A stretch of DNA of 64,000 nt from contig JAUWZX010000002.1 of assembly GCA_030615175.1 (NCBI GenBank), forward strand, positions 86,114 through 150,113, written 5' to 3'. Positions 7,123-16,194 of this stretch are shown piece after piece. The stretch comes from Candidatus Parvarchaeota archaeon. Its GTDB lineage: Archaea > Nanobdellota > Nanobdellia > WJKC01. Within the stretch, counting starts at the first letter, position 1. Each line of letters starts with the position of its first letter. The translations under genes and the position numbers were made by a program. Below the pieces are notes generated by a model that searched no databases, had not been told where the DNA came from, and saw nothing but the letters and a program-made list of their open reading frames with translations.

Positions 7123-7982
7123 TCGATTTCTTGCCAGTCAGGCCCTATTACTTCTCTGCCTGGTAGTTTATGAAAAACCATTTCTTCTTCGCAAAAATAA
7201 CCTTTGTCAAATATCTGTGTTATATAAGGCGCATCATGTGTGCTGTAAGGCCAGCGTTCTACATCCTTTAGTATTAATAAAACTGTAGCGAGATGCTTAT
7301 GTTCTTCACATTCAACTTTAATTTCTTTACCATCACAAGAAATTATTTTCATTGCTCCAATCTTGTCTTCACGCTTAAATGAAGAAACATCATGTACATC
7401 AAGCAAATCCTTCGTAGTCTTATAACCCGGTAACAATTCCTGCGGGTAATAAATTGTTTTAGGATTATAGCATCCTTCTTTTTTCTCATGTGAAATCCTT
7501 TTTAACACAGACTTAACATTCGTGATATCTTTTAAGATAACTTCATCTATTTTATGGAAAACATTATGCTGGTTTTCGCGATAAATAATTCCTAAATCAT
7601 AAATGTATCGAGTAAATTCTAAAGTAGAATCAAGTTCTGCATCTTTTAATATTAATAAAACTGTACCAAGGCGATTATGTTCAGGGTATCTCATTTTAAT
7701 TCCTTTACCATCACATGAAATTACCTTTACTCCTCCAATTTTATCCAAACGATCAAATAAACAAGTAGGGACATTACTGCACAATTCTCCTGTTTTACTG
7801 TAATCTAATAATTTACCACTCGGATCCAGCAGATTATCATAATAAACCACTTTATGGTCTTTACAATCCTCTTTCTTTCCGTACAGAATCTTTGGCAATA
7901 TTGATTCAAGTTCTTCAGGGCTTCTAATCAATAAATTAATCATATTAATCACAGAACAACAGAATCTTAATAATTTTTCCAT
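7119..7982 (-). CDS. Hypothetical protein with two tandem homologous halves
   Basis: The 287-residue product contains the same module twice, about residues 20-145 and 150-275. Shared marks are KVISCDGKGIKMR versus KIISCDGKEIKVE, RLGTVLLILKDAE versus HLATVLLILKDVE, and NVFHKI versus MVFHKL. Both carry a tyrosine-rich segment before them (VVYYDNLL versus TIYYPQELL). There is no signal peptide or membrane segment. ATG 7982 is the annotated start; a second ATG 13 codons in (MINLLIRSPEEL) is an alternative. I do not recognise the domain. It points away from the adjacent NadD gene and shares a short AT-rich divergent spacer with it. Confidence 0.6.
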   Translation of the reverse strand: MEKLLRFCCSVINMINLLIRSPEELESILPKILYGKKEDCKDHKVVYYDNLLDPSGKLLDYSKTGELCSNVPTCLFDRLDKIGGVKVISCDGKGIKMRYPEHNRLGTVLLILKDAELDSTLEFTRYIYDLGIIYRENQHNVFHKIDEVILKDITNVKSVLKRISHEKKEGCYNPKTIYYPQELLPGYKTTKDLLDVHDVSSFKREDKIGAMKIISCDGKEIKVECEEHKHLATVLLILKDVERWPYSTHDAPYITQIFDKGYFCEEEMVFHKLPGREVIGPDWQEID

Positions 7983-8046
7983 TCTAAAAAATGACTTTCA
8001 AATACAACAAAAATTAAAAAACATTAATTAATTAAGATTAATTAAT

Positions 8047-8637
8047 ATGATTGCTCTTTTTGGCGGTAGTTTCGATCCAGTGCACATTGGGCACATAAAA
8101 ATAATAGAGAAAGCCGTGAAACATTATAATCTAGAAAAAGCAAAATTCATACCAGCATACCAGTCAAAATTAAAAAAGGACTGCCATGCAAGCGCAGAGC
8201 ACAGGGTAAGAATGCTGGAATTAGCAATAAAGAACAAACCATTTCTTGAAATATCTGACTATGAAATAAGAACAAGGAATTCATACACGATAAACACAAT
8301 CAATCACTTCAAGAAAAAATTAAAACAGAATCCAGTATTCATTATTGGAACAGATGCATTACTGGAATTAAGCTCATGGAAGTCGCCAAGTGAATTATTA
8401 AAAAAAACTGAATTCATAATTATTAAAAGAAATCATGACACTGAAACACAAATCAGAGAATACTTAACTCAAAAATTTCCAAACACTGATTCTACAAAAA
8501 TTCATTTCCTTAATTTGAAAACAATTAATATCTCATCAACAATGATAAGGCATAGAATAAAAAAAGGAAAATCAATAAAGCACTTAGTGCCGCCAGGAGT
8601 AGATGAATACGTAAAAGAAAATAAACTATATATTTAA
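8047..8637 (+). CDS. nadD: Nicotinate-nucleotide adenylyltransferase, bacterial type
   Basis: NadD transfers AMP from ATP to nicotinate mononucleotide in NAD synthesis. The 196-residue protein shows the nucleotidylyltransferase signature GGSFDPVHIGH at residues 5-15, a SYTINTINHF helix, FIIGTDALLELSSWKSP (the NadD 'GxDxxxxLxxW' motif), and ISSTMIRHRI with the C-terminal ISS-x-IR motif. Length and order match bacterial NadD rather than archaeal NadM, which is shorter with a different C-terminus. Acquisition from bacteria, or retention in a small-genome archaeal lineage, is inferred. The next gene (CYTH protein) follows after 21 bp and may be cotranscribed. Confidence 0.9.
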   Translation: MIALFGGSFDPVHIGHIKIIEKAVKHYNLEKAKFIPAYQSKLKKDCHASAEHRVRMLELAIKNKPFLEISDYEIRTRNSYTINTINHFKKKLKQNPVFIIGTDALLELSSWKSPSELLKKTEFIIIKRNHDTETQIREYLTQKFPNTDSTKIHFLNLKTINISSTMIRHRIKKGKSIKHLVPPGVDEYVKENKLYI

Positions 8638-8658
8638 CAAATATCTAAAAAAACCAGA

Positions 8659-9189
8659 ATGATTGAAGTCGAGGTACGCGCATTCATTAATGAAGAAGAC
8701 TATGAAAGGCTTAAGGAATTCTTCGAAAAAAATGCGCGATTAATTAAGGAAGATGAACAGGAAACTCATTACTTTGACTGCGAACAGGACTTAAGAATAC
8801 AGCAGGCAAGTGATTACGCCAAGGTATGGCTAAAGAAAGGAAGAATACACGACGAGCACCGCGAAGAAATAGAAATTAAAGTAAGGCGAGAGGAATTTAA
8901 TGAATTAAAAAAATTATTCAAAGCCCTGGGATACGAAGTCAAGGTTAAGTGGCTGCGCAAGAGAATCGCTTACGCGTGGAAAGGAATCACAGTATATATT
9001 GATAACACAAAAGGTTACGGTAAAATAATTGAACTAGAAAAACTAACAAATGAAAATAATAAAATTGAAATATTAAATGAATTAAAAAATGAAATGAAAG
9101 CGTTAGGCATTAAGATAACACCCAGACAAGTGTTTGAACAAAGATTCAATGAGTACTTAAGGAATTGGAAAAAGTTAAAAAAGGATTAG
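8659..9189 (+). CDS. CYTH-domain protein (class IV adenylate cyclase/triphosphatase-like)
   Basis: The protein opens with IEVEVRAFI, the ExExR/K strand defining CYTH (triphosphate tunnel) enzymes. It has further alternating charged strands (EEIEIKVRR, RIAYAWKGITVYIDN, IIELEKL), giving the eight-stranded barrel with inward Glu and Arg/Lys. At 176 residues it is a typical archaeal CyaB size. Members hydrolyse triphosphates or cyclise ATP; the archaeal ones are mostly uncharacterised. It sits 21 bp after nadD and before tRNA-Lys. Thiamine-triphosphatase or polyphosphate hydrolysis are alternatives that cannot be told apart here. Confidence 0.8.
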   Translation: MIEVEVRAFINEEDYERLKEFFEKNARLIKEDEQETHYFDCEQDLRIQQASDYAKVWLKKGRIHDEHREEIEIKVRREEFNELKKLFKALGYEVKVKWLRKRIAYAWKGITVYIDNTKGYGKIIELEKLTNENNKIEILNELKNEMKALGIKITPRQVFEQRFNEYLRNWKKLKKD

Positions 9190-9207
9190 AATTAATTATT
9201 ACTTAGT

Positions 9208-9308
9208 GGGTCCGTAGCTCAGCTTGGTAGAGCACCTGGCTTTTAACCAGGCAAACACATTCCTTGGAAGATACCAGGGTGTCGGGGGTTCAAATCCCCT
9301 CGGGCTCA
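9208..9308 (+). tRNA. tRNA-Lys(TTT) with a 27-nt intron
   Basis: The seven-base acceptor arms (9208-9214 and 9301-9307) pair, with discriminator A9308. The D-arm is 9217-9233. The anticodon stem CCTGG is 9235-9239 with loop CTTTTAA, so the anticodon TTT is at 9242-9244. The T-arm is 9284-9300 with loop TTCAAAT. CCAGG occurs twice after the anticodon (9247-9251 and 9274-9278). Taking the second as the true 3' stem leaves a 5-base variable loop and a 74-nt mature tRNA, and places an intron at about 9246-9272 between positions 37 and 38, the canonical archaeal site. CCA is not encoded. Confidence 0.9.
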
Positions 9309-9348
9309 CTGACAAAACTTAAAAATAGTTAATAACTAAAATTTCTTC

Positions 9349-9780
9349 ATGACAGAGGAGCAATGCATTTTCTGCAAGATAGTGAAAGGTGAGATTCCAT
9401 CAATGAAGGTTTATGAAGACAAATATGCAATAGCCTTCCTGGACATTAATCCAGTAAATCCAGGGCACACACTAATAGTGCCAAAAAATCATTACACAAC
9501 TCTGACGGACTTGCCAGTAACTCTCGCGCAACACTTAACAATGGTTTCATGGAAAATAATGCAAGCAGTGAAACAAGAAATTAAACCAGTAGGATTCAAT
9601 GTAATAAACAATAATGGAAAACGGGCAGGGCAATTAGTACCTCACTACCATATACATGTAATACCAAGATTTGAAGGTGATGAAAAAAGATTTGGAATGC
9701 TGTGGGTTACTAAAAAATTAGAAGAAGAGCAAATGAAGAACTTGCAGAAAGGAATAAATGAAAATATTTCTAAATTATGA
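9349..9780 (+). CDS. HIT-family nucleotide hydrolase/transferase
   Basis: The 143-residue protein has the zinc-type N-terminus CIFCKIV (C6, C9), the AFLDINPVNPGHTLIVPK fold core, and the histidine triad PHYHIHVIPR with H99, H101 and H103. Family members cleave nucleoside phosphoramidates or dinucleoside polyphosphates through a His-AMP intermediate. The start ATG has a TATA-like box (about 9317-9325) 28 nt upstream. It is probably transcribed alone, just before the RNA polymerase operon promoter. The exact substrate is not readable. Confidence 0.9.
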   Translation: MTEEQCIFCKIVKGEIPSMKVYEDKYAIAFLDINPVNPGHTLIVPKNHYTTLTDLPVTLAQHLTMVSWKIMQAVKQEIKPVGFNVINNNGKRAGQLVPHYHIHVIPRFEGDEKRFGMLWVTKKLEEEQMKNLQKGINENISKL

Positions 9781-9798
9781 GTTGGCCAACCTCAGGAA

Positions 9799-9814
9799 CG
9801 AAACATTTAAAAAG
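9799..9814 (+). promoter_or_regulatory. BRE/TATA promoter of the RNA polymerase operon
   Basis: CGAAACATTTAAAAAG combines a purine-rich BRE (CGAAA) with a TATA box. Nearly the same block precedes EF-1A (21883-21899), S10 (24241-24257) and S15 (35838-35853). The TATA centre is about 29 nt before ATG 9839, so the predicted transcript begins at a 12-codon frame rather than at rpoH. Confidence 0.7.
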
Positions 9815-9838
9815 AGGAGATAGTTTCTTGAGTAAATA

Positions 9839-9877
9839 ATGCAGAATTTTAATGAAAATTATCATGAAATTAATTAA
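9839..9877 (+). CDS. Possible leaderless 12-codon leader peptide before rpoH
   Basis: An ATG at the expected transcription start opens MQNFNENYHEIN and stops at TAA 9875-9877, 23 nt before rpoH ATG 9901. It is rich in Asn. In a leaderless system the first ATG should be the most strongly used one, so this frame could set the level of rpoH and the RNA polymerase genes behind it. It may equally be accidental; only promoter geometry supports it. Confidence 0.3.
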   Translation: MQNFNENYHEIN

Positions 9878-9900
9878 AATTCCCCTGGTTGGCTTCACTT

Positions 9901-10227
9901 ATGACAACGAAAAAACAAACTAAAAAAGGAGAGGACTCTCGCAAGAATAAAGTCCAACGCGAAAAGACAGTTAAAGAAGGCGGGGAAGGGAAGAAAACCA
10001 CTCTTTTTGACCATGTATTAGTACCACAACACAGAATATTAAATGATGAGGAAGCAATTGAATTACTGTCAAAGTACAAAATCACTAAATCATTACTGCC
10101 AAGAATTTCAAGCAAGGACCCGAGCATTAAATTACTAAAAGCAAAATCCAGCGACATAATAGAAATAATAAGAAACAGTCCAACTGCAGGTGAAGCAAAA
10201 TATTACAGAGTGGTGGTCACTGATTAA
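9901..10227 (+). CDS. rpoH: DNA-directed RNA polymerase subunit H (Rpb5 C-terminal homologue)
   Basis: The product (109 residues from ATG 9901; a TTG at 9889 is less likely) has a basic, Lys-rich extension of about 35 residues. Then comes the RpoH/Rpb5 core: LFDHVLVPQHRILNDEEAIELL, LPRISSKDPSI and AGEAKYYRVVV. The subunit joins the jaw of archaeal RNA polymerase and always precedes rpoB'' in archaeal operons, as here. Archaeal RpoH is usually about 80 residues, so the basic tail is an extension. Its last codons are repeated exactly 85 bp downstream (10279-10310), where they join the rpoB'' start. Confidence 0.93.
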   Translation: MTTKKQTKKGEDSRKNKVQREKTVKEGGEGKKTTLFDHVLVPQHRILNDEEAIELLSKYKITKSLLPRISSKDPSIKLLKAKSSDIIEIIRNSPTAGEAKYYRVVVTD

Positions 10228-10310
10228 AAGTAATAATATTATTAAGGGGTTACGCTCTAAGGGGGCCTGCCCCCTGAGAGCAAAATATTACAGAGTGGTG
10301 GTCACTGATT
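10194..10310 (+). repeat. Duplicated rpoH end flanking a 53-bp hairpin insert
   Basis: A 32-bp exact direct repeat (10194-10225 and 10279-10310) covers the last rpoH codons. Between the copies lie 53 bp holding a 14-bp perfect palindrome (10231-10244) and a strong GC hairpin, 10254-10281: five G paired to five C, then one A-T pair, one mismatch and GCTCT/AGAGC. Without insert and one copy, the rpoH stop TGA would overlap the rpoB'' start TTG in the usual operon style, so this looks like an insertion that restored the gene end on both sides. Confidence 0.85.
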
Positions 10311-11814
10311 GATTAATTATAAAGATTTACTAAAGGCTTATTATAAAGAGAAAAGCCTGATAGGCTTTAATATAAAATCCTTCAATAAATTCGTTAATGA
10401 AAGAATGCAAGTAGTTGTTGACGAAGTAGGGAAATTAGTGCCAGACATCCTGCCGCCAAACGTAACAGACTTTGAAATGGTGTTCGGAAAAATATGGGTT
10501 GAGAAGCCAATGATCCGAGAGGCAGACGGCACAGAAAGACCAATATGCCCAATGGAGGCAAGACTAAGGGATTTAACTTATGCAGCGCCAGTAATGCTTG
10601 AAATGCACTACAAGAAGGACGGCGTTGAAAACGAAAAAAAGACAATACATATAGGCAATATGCCAGTAATGATTAAGTCAACCCAATGCTACTTAAAAGA
10701 GTTAAACAGGGAGGAATTAATAAAAAAAGGAGAAGACCCAATGGACCCTGGCGGTTACTTCATAGTTAACGGAACTGAAAGGGTAATAGTAATCATAGAA
10801 GACTTATCGCCTAACAAGATATTTGTTGAAAGACAAAAAATAGGCCCATACCCTTACATTGCAAAGATATTTTCAGAAGATGACCAGTTAAGGATTCCTC
10901 ACTTAATACAGAAAAGCAAGGCAGGATTAATTAATGTCACATTCACAAGGATTAATAAAGCATCAGCAGTGCTGTTACTTAAAGCATTAGGTTTAGATAA
11001 GGACAAAGACATTGTCGAAGCAATACAGCCAAATGATAGGATGATGAGTGACATTTACATTAACTTATATGAATCAACAGACATTAAGAATCAAAAACAA
11101 GCACTAATAAGTTTAGGCAAGAAACTTGGAGTAACTCAAATTGAGGAAAAAATGATATACAAAGCTCAAACAATGATTGATAAATTCTTATTCCCGCACA
11201 TTGGTCATGATGAGAACTCAAGACTGCTTAAAGCACACTACCTTGCAAAATGCATCAGGAAATTACTACAATTATCTTACAGTATTATTAAAGAAGATGA
11301 TAAAGACCACTACATAAATAAAAGACTAAGGCTGTGCGGTGAAATGATGGAAGGATTATTCAGGTTCGCTTTCAGAATACTCGTAAGCGACATGAAATAC
11401 AACTTTGAAAGACTAGTGAAGAGAGGTAAACTGCCAAGCCTTCAAGCAATAACTAGAAGCCAGTTATTAACTTCAAGGATTAAAAGCAATCTGGCAACAG
11501 GTGAATGGGTTGGAGGAAGACGTGGAGTAAGCCAACACTTAGCGAGATGCAATTTCGTTGACACAATAAGTCATTTAAAAAGGGTTGTTTCAAGCCTGAC
11601 TTCGTCAAGAGAGAATTTTGAAGCACGCGATATTCACCCAACGCACTGGGGCAAGTTATGCGCTTGTGAAACACCTGAAGGCCCTAATGTTGGATTAAGG
11701 AAGTACTTAGCAATAACCTGCGAGATAAGCACTAACGTGTCAAAAGATGATAATAAAAAAATAATTGACTCATTAAAGAATAATGGAATGGAAACAATAA
11801 GGGGTTGTAAGTAA
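10309..11814 (+). CDS. rpoB2: DNA-directed RNA polymerase subunit B''
   Basis: This is the N-terminal half of the split beta-like subunit (501 residues), carrying the protrusion, lobe and fork. Recognisable stretches are PMEARLRDLTYAAPV, PGGYFIVNGTERVIVIIEDL, and at the end DIHPTHWGKLCACETPEGPN followed by GLRKYLAITCEIS. The start is TTG 10309, and the protein reads INYKDLLKAYYKEKSLIGF. In the ancestral layout TTG would overlap the rpoH stop, but here a duplicated rpoH end lies just before it. The stop TAA abuts ATG of rpoB', so the two halves are coupled. The B subunit split occurs in many euryarchaea and DPANN lineages. Confidence 0.95.
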   Translation: MINYKDLLKAYYKEKSLIGFNIKSFNKFVNERMQVVVDEVGKLVPDILPPNVTDFEMVFGKIWVEKPMIREADGTERPICPMEARLRDLTYAAPVMLEMHYKKDGVENEKKTIHIGNMPVMIKSTQCYLKELNREELIKKGEDPMDPGGYFIVNGTERVIVIIEDLSPNKIFVERQKIGPYPYIAKIFSEDDQLRIPHLIQKSKAGLINVTFTRINKASAVLLLKALGLDKDKDIVEAIQPNDRMMSDIYINLYESTDIKNQKQALISLGKKLGVTQIEEKMIYKAQTMIDKFLFPHIGHDENSRLLKAHYLAKCIRKLLQLSYSIIKEDDKDHYINKRLRLCGEMMEGLFRFAFRILVSDMKYNFERLVKRGKLPSLQAITRSQLLTSRIKSNLATGEWVGGRRGVSQHLARCNFVDTISHLKRVVSSLTSSRENFEARDIHPTHWGKLCACETPEGPNVGLRKYLAITCEISTNVSKDDNKKIIDSLKNNGMETIRGCK

Positions 11815-13617
11815 ATGAGCGACTTGTTCTTTAACGGAGTGTTTATTGGAACAGTAAAGAACTCGTTAAGATTTATTAAGAAAATAAAAAAGGAAAGAAG
11901 AGAAGGAAATTTATCATACTTAATGAACTTAATGTATGATGAAAAACATGATAATGTTATTATAACAACTGAAAAAGGAAGAGCGAGAAGGCCTTTAATA
12001 ATAGTTGAAAATGGAAAGCCGAAACTAACAAAAGAGTATATTAAGAAATTAAAAAATGGCGAAATAACGTGGAATAATTTAGTTAAGGAAGGAGTAATTG
12101 AATACTTAGACGCATCAGAAGAGGAGAATTCTAAGATTGTAATTAATGAAGATGAACTAACAGAAGAGCATACTCACTTAGAAATAAGTTCCCTAATAAT
12201 ACTTGGCAATCAAGCATCAATGGTTCCTTACGCAGAACATAACACGGCTACAAGAGATATTTACGGGTCAAAACTATTAAAGCAGGGATTAGGGATTTAC
12301 GCAAGCAATTATTTAATAAGAAGTGACACTGACAGCAACATACTTCACTACGTTCAAAAACCATTAGTTGACACAATCATGTGGAAATTAATGAATTATG
12401 ACATTCACCCGATAGGTTGCAATGTAATTATTGCAATAATGACTTGGGACGGGTATAACATTGAAGATGCAATAGTGATTAATAAATCAAGCATTGAAAG
12501 AGGCATGTACAGGAGCACTTACTTCAGGCCTTACAAGAGTGAAGAATTAAGATATGCTGGAGGAATAAAAGACTTGATATGCATTCCTGAAAAAGAAGTT
12601 AAGGGTTACAGAATGGAGAAAGTGTACGTTCATTTAGAAGATGATGGGATAATTAATCCTGAAGCAAACATTATGATTGGGGACGTGCTTGTCGGTAAGA
12701 CAAGCCCTCCAAGGTTCTTAGCAAGCCTTGAAGAATTCAGAGTGGGTGTTGAAGCAAGAAGGGAAACTTCAACAACAGTAAAACTCCAAGGCAATGGAGT
12801 GGTTGACTCAGTTATGATTTCAGAATCATCAGAGGGAAATAAAATCATTAAAACAAAAGTAAGGGAACAGAGAATCCCTGAAATAGGCGATAAGTTCTCC
12901 TCAAGGTACGGTCAGAAAGGAGTTATTGGAATGATCGTGCCACATGAGTCAATGCCCTTCACCGCTTCAGGAATAACTCCTGACATAATATTCAGCCCAT
13001 TCAGCATCCCGCCAAGAATGACTTTTGCACAAGTAATTGAATGCCTTGCAGGAAAAGTAGCTGCATTAAGAGGCACGCCAATTAATGGAACGCCATTTAA
13101 TAATGAAAATGAAACTGACTTAAGAAAGGAATTATTAAAACTCGGGTTTAAGGATAATGGAAGCGAAACAATGTATGATGGCAGGACTGGCAAAGAGTAC
13201 AAGGCGAGAATAATGACAGGCAACATGTTTTACATGAAGTTAAGGATGATGGTTTCCTCAAAGATGCAGTCAAGGGCAAGAGGTCCTCTAGCACTCCTCA
13301 CAAGACAGCCGACAGAAGGCAAGGCAAAGGAAGGTGGCTTAAGACTTGGTGAAATGGAAAAAGACTGTCTTATTAGTCACGGCGCAACACTATTCTTAAA
13401 GGAAAGATTTGACAGTGACAAATCAGTGATGCCTGTATGCAAGAGGTGCGGCACAATAGCAATATTTAATAAATTCAAGAATAAAGGATTATGCCCTATA
13501 TGCGGGGAGAAAAGTGAAATAACCTTAATAGAAATGAGTTACGCCTTTAAATTATTATTAGATGAGTTAAAATCATTATGCATCTACCCTAAATTACATA
13601 TCAAGCCTAAGAGTTAA
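11815..13617 (+). CDS. rpoB1: DNA-directed RNA polymerase subunit B'
   Basis: This is the C-terminal half of the B subunit (600 residues). It forms the hybrid-binding domain, wall and clamp anchor, and contributes to the active site. Clear marks are VPYAEHNTATRDIYG, MTWDGYNIEDAIVINKSS, GDKFSSRYGQKGVIGMIVP, RARGPLALLTRQPTEGKA with RLGEMEKDCLISHGA, and a zinc site CX2C...CX2C near residues 541-563. It follows B'' without a gap and is followed after 6 bp by rpoA'. Length and motif order are normal for the split archaeal subunit. Confidence 0.96.
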   Translation: MSDLFFNGVFIGTVKNSLRFIKKIKKERREGNLSYLMNLMYDEKHDNVIITTEKGRARRPLIIVENGKPKLTKEYIKKLKNGEITWNNLVKEGVIEYLDASEEENSKIVINEDELTEEHTHLEISSLIILGNQASMVPYAEHNTATRDIYGSKLLKQGLGIYASNYLIRSDTDSNILHYVQKPLVDTIMWKLMNYDIHPIGCNVIIAIMTWDGYNIEDAIVINKSSIERGMYRSTYFRPYKSEELRYAGGIKDLICIPEKEVKGYRMEKVYVHLEDDGIINPEANIMIGDVLVGKTSPPRFLASLEEFRVGVEARRETSTTVKLQGNGVVDSVMISESSEGNKIIKTKVREQRIPEIGDKFSSRYGQKGVIGMIVPHESMPFTASGITPDIIFSPFSIPPRMTFAQVIECLAGKVAALRGTPINGTPFNNENETDLRKELLKLGFKDNGSETMYDGRTGKEYKARIMTGNMFYMKLRMMVSSKMQSRARGPLALLTRQPTEGKAKEGGLRLGEMEKDCLISHGATLFLKERFDSDKSVMPVCKRCGTIAIFNKFKNKGLCPICGEKSEITLIEMSYAFKLLLDELKSLCIYPKLHIKPKS

Positions 13618-13623
13618 CTAGCT

Positions 13624-16194
13624 ATGGAAATAATAAGTGAAAAAATAAATAAAATTGAATTCAAGATACTAGGACCTAAAATGATTGAGAAAATGAGTAT
13701 TGTTAAAATCACTAATCCTGAATTATACGATGCTGATGGATTCCCAATTGATAACGGATTAATGGACCTCAGAATGGGAGTTATTGACCCTGGAATGCGG
13801 TGCAGGACTTGCGGCGAGCGGGTGAAGGAATGCCCAGGCCACTTTGGTTACATAAAACTTGCAAGATCAGTTATTCATATTAAATATGTTCCATGGATTT
13901 ACAAGATGTTAAGAAGTACTTGCAATCAATGCTCAAGAATACTCACAGACCCTAATAAATTAATGGTTTATGAAGAAAAACTTAAAATTGTTAAGAAAGA
14001 GAAAGGAGAACTTGAAGCATGGAAGGTTGCGGCAGAAATTGAAAAGCATATTAAGAATACTAAAAAATGCCCTTACTGCGGGGCTAAGCAGGAGAAAATA
14101 ACTCTAAACAAACCATACTTCTTTTATCAGGAAAAAACAAAGTTAACTCCTGTTGATGTTCGTGAAAGACTTGAAAGAGTTTCAGATGATGACTTAAAAT
14201 TATTAGGGTTTGACCCATTAGCAGGGAGGCCTGAATGGATGATATTAACGCTCATGCCAGTGCCTCCAGTAACTGTCAGGCCTTCAATAACTCTCGAGTC
14301 AGGCGCGAGAAGTGAGGATGACTTAACGCATAAACTAGGCGACATAATAAGGGCTAATCAAAGATTATTTGAAAACTTAAATGCTGGAGCGCCTGAAATA
14401 ATAATTGAGGACTTATGGGACTTACTTCAATACCATGTTACAACTTTATTCGCTAATAACATCTCGCAATTACCTCCAGCCCGCCACAGGTCAGGCAGGC
14501 CTTTAAAAACACTTTCTGAGCGGATTAAAGGAAAAGAAGGCAGATTTAGGAAACACCTGGCAGGTAAGAGAGTTGACTTCAGTGCAAGAACCGTTATCAG
14601 CCCTGACCCGTACATTGCTGTTGACGAAGTAGGAGTGCCTAAAAAAATGGCAATGAATTTAACAGTTCCTGAAAGAGTAACTGAAAGGAATTTCAAATGG
14701 TTAAAAAAATTAATAAAGAACGGCTCAAGCAAGTACCCTGGAGCTAATTACGTAATAACAATTGAGGGTAAGAGGAAGAGAATAACTGATGAAACTAAGC
14801 CAGTAATACTTGAAGAATTACGGTTCGGTTACGTTGTTGAACGCCACTTGCTTGACGGTGATGTTACATTATTTAACAGGCAGCCAAGCCTTCACAGGAT
14901 GAGCATGATGGTTCATAAAGTGAAAATACTGCCTGGCAAGACTTTCAGACTTAACTTATGCGTGTGCCCTCCTTATAATGCAGACTTTGACGGTGACGAG
15001 ATGAACCTTCACGTACCTCAAACAGAGGAAGCGCGTGCAGAGGCGAAGATGCTGGTAAGCGTTGGTAATCATTTAATAACTCCTCGTTACGGCCTGCCAA
15101 TAATTGGATGCATTAGTGACCACATAGCAGGAGCTTACATGCTAACCCAGAAAAGCAATAAGTTAACAAGGAATGAAGCAATGGATTTACTAGCGAAGTC
15201 TAATATAACAACAAGTCTTTCTAATAAGAAGGAATTCACTGGTAAGGAGTTATTCAGTTCATTACTGCCTAAGGACTTTAATTTTGAGTGCAGAAGCGGA
15301 TCCTGCAGGAAGTGCAATGCGTGTAAGACAATTAACTGCGAATACGATGCTTACGTCAACGTTAAGAATGGTGAATTAAAGACAGGAATTATTGACAAGA
15401 ACAGTGTTGGTTCAGGGATTGGTTTAATGCTTCATAAGTTACTAAACAAGTATGGAAGCCAGAAGGCAGTTGAATTCCTGAATAAAGCAACTTTATTATT
15501 CATTAATTACTTGCAAGCAAATGGAATAACGGTTATGTCAAGTGACAGCGACCTGCCTGAAGAAGCAGTTAAGAAAATCAAAAAGATTACTAGTAAAGCT
15601 GAGAAACGCATTGGAGAATTAACAATTGATTATTTAAATAATAAAATTGAAGCTTACCCTGGCAAGACGTTAAGGGACACTCTTGAATTCAAGATTTCCG
15701 CCACATTGAATAAAGCGCGTAATAAATGCAGCCATATTGTTGAAGAAATGTCAAAGCCTTCAGGAACAACCATGATGGCTGAGAGTGGGGCTAGAGGCAA
15801 GTTATTAAACCTTAGCATGATTTCAGCCCTTGTTGGTCAAGTATCTTTAAGGGGTTCAAGAATTATTAAAGGTTATAATAGGAGAACCTTGCCTCACTTT
15901 AATAAGGATGACTTAGGTGCTGGGCCTCACGGATTTATTCGGCATGGTTATAAGGACGGCTTAACGCCTCATGAATTCTTCTTCCACGCAATAGCTGGCA
16001 GGAATTCATTAATGGATACCTCAATGAGGACGCCCAAAAGCGGTTACTTGCAGAGAAGGTTAATTAATGCACTGCAGGACATTAAGGTTTGTTATGACGG
16101 CACTGTGCGTGACAGTAATAACATGATTATTCAATTCAAGTACGGCGAGGATGGGGTTGACGTGTCAAAAACAAGAGGGGGTGTAGTAATGTGA
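13624..16194 (+). CDS. rpoA1: DNA-directed RNA polymerase subunit A'
   Basis: The 856-residue N-terminal part of the largest subunit has the clamp zinc motif [16 protein letters not shown] near residues 60-75. A second Cys set, CNQCS...CPYCG, lies near 99-160. The lid/rudder segments include [35 protein letters not shown]. The Mg-binding [15 protein letters not shown] is near residues 452-466. An insert rich in Cys ([17 protein letters not shown], about 559-575) sits after the secondary channel region and may bind metal. It ends in GVVM, and its stop overlaps the GTG start of rpoA''. Confidence 0.96.
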   Translation: MEIISEKINKIEFKILGPKMIEKMSIVKITNPELYDADGFPIDNGLMDLRMGVIDPGMRCRTCGERVKECPGHFGYIKLARSVIHIKYVPWIYKMLRSTCNQCSRILTDPNKLMVYEEKLKIVKKEKGELEAWKVAAEIEKHIKNTKKCPYCGAKQEKITLNKPYFFYQEKTKLTPVDVRERLERVSDDDLKLLGFDPLAGRPEWMILTLMPVPPVTVRPSITLESGARSEDDLTHKLGDIIRANQRLFENLNAGAPEIIIEDLWDLLQYHVTTLFANNISQLPPARHRSGRPLKTLSERIKGKEGRFRKHLAGKRVDFSARTVISPDPYIAVDEVGVPKKMAMNLTVPERVTERNFKWLKKLIKNGSSKYPGANYVITIEGKRKRITDETKPVILEELRFGYVVERHLLDGDVTLFNRQPSLHRMSMMVHKVKILPGKTFRLNLCVCPPYNADFDGDEMNLHVPQTEEARAEAKMLVSVGNHLITPRYGLPIIGCISDHIAGAYMLTQKSNKLTRNEAMDLLAKSNITTSLSNKKEFTGKELFSSLLPKDFNFECRSGSCRKCNACKTINCEYDAYVNVKNGELKTGIIDKNSVGSGIGLMLHKLLNKYGSQKAVEFLNKATLLFINYLQANGITVMSSDSDLPEEAVKKIKKITSKAEKRIGELTIDYLNNKIEAYPGKTLRDTLEFKISATLNKARNKCSHIVEEMSKPSGTTMMAESGARGKLLNLSMISALVGQVSLRGSRIIKGYNRRTLPHFNKDDLGAGPHGFIRHGYKDGLTPHEFFFHAIAGRNSLMDTSMRTPKSGYLQRRLINALQDIKVCYDGTVRDSNNMIIQFKYGEDGVDVSKTRGGVVM

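Noticed and set aside
9247..9278. Long variable arm in tRNA-Lys
   Set aside because: Lysine tRNAs are class I; the repeated CCAGG gives a normal 5-base variable loop if an intron is removed.
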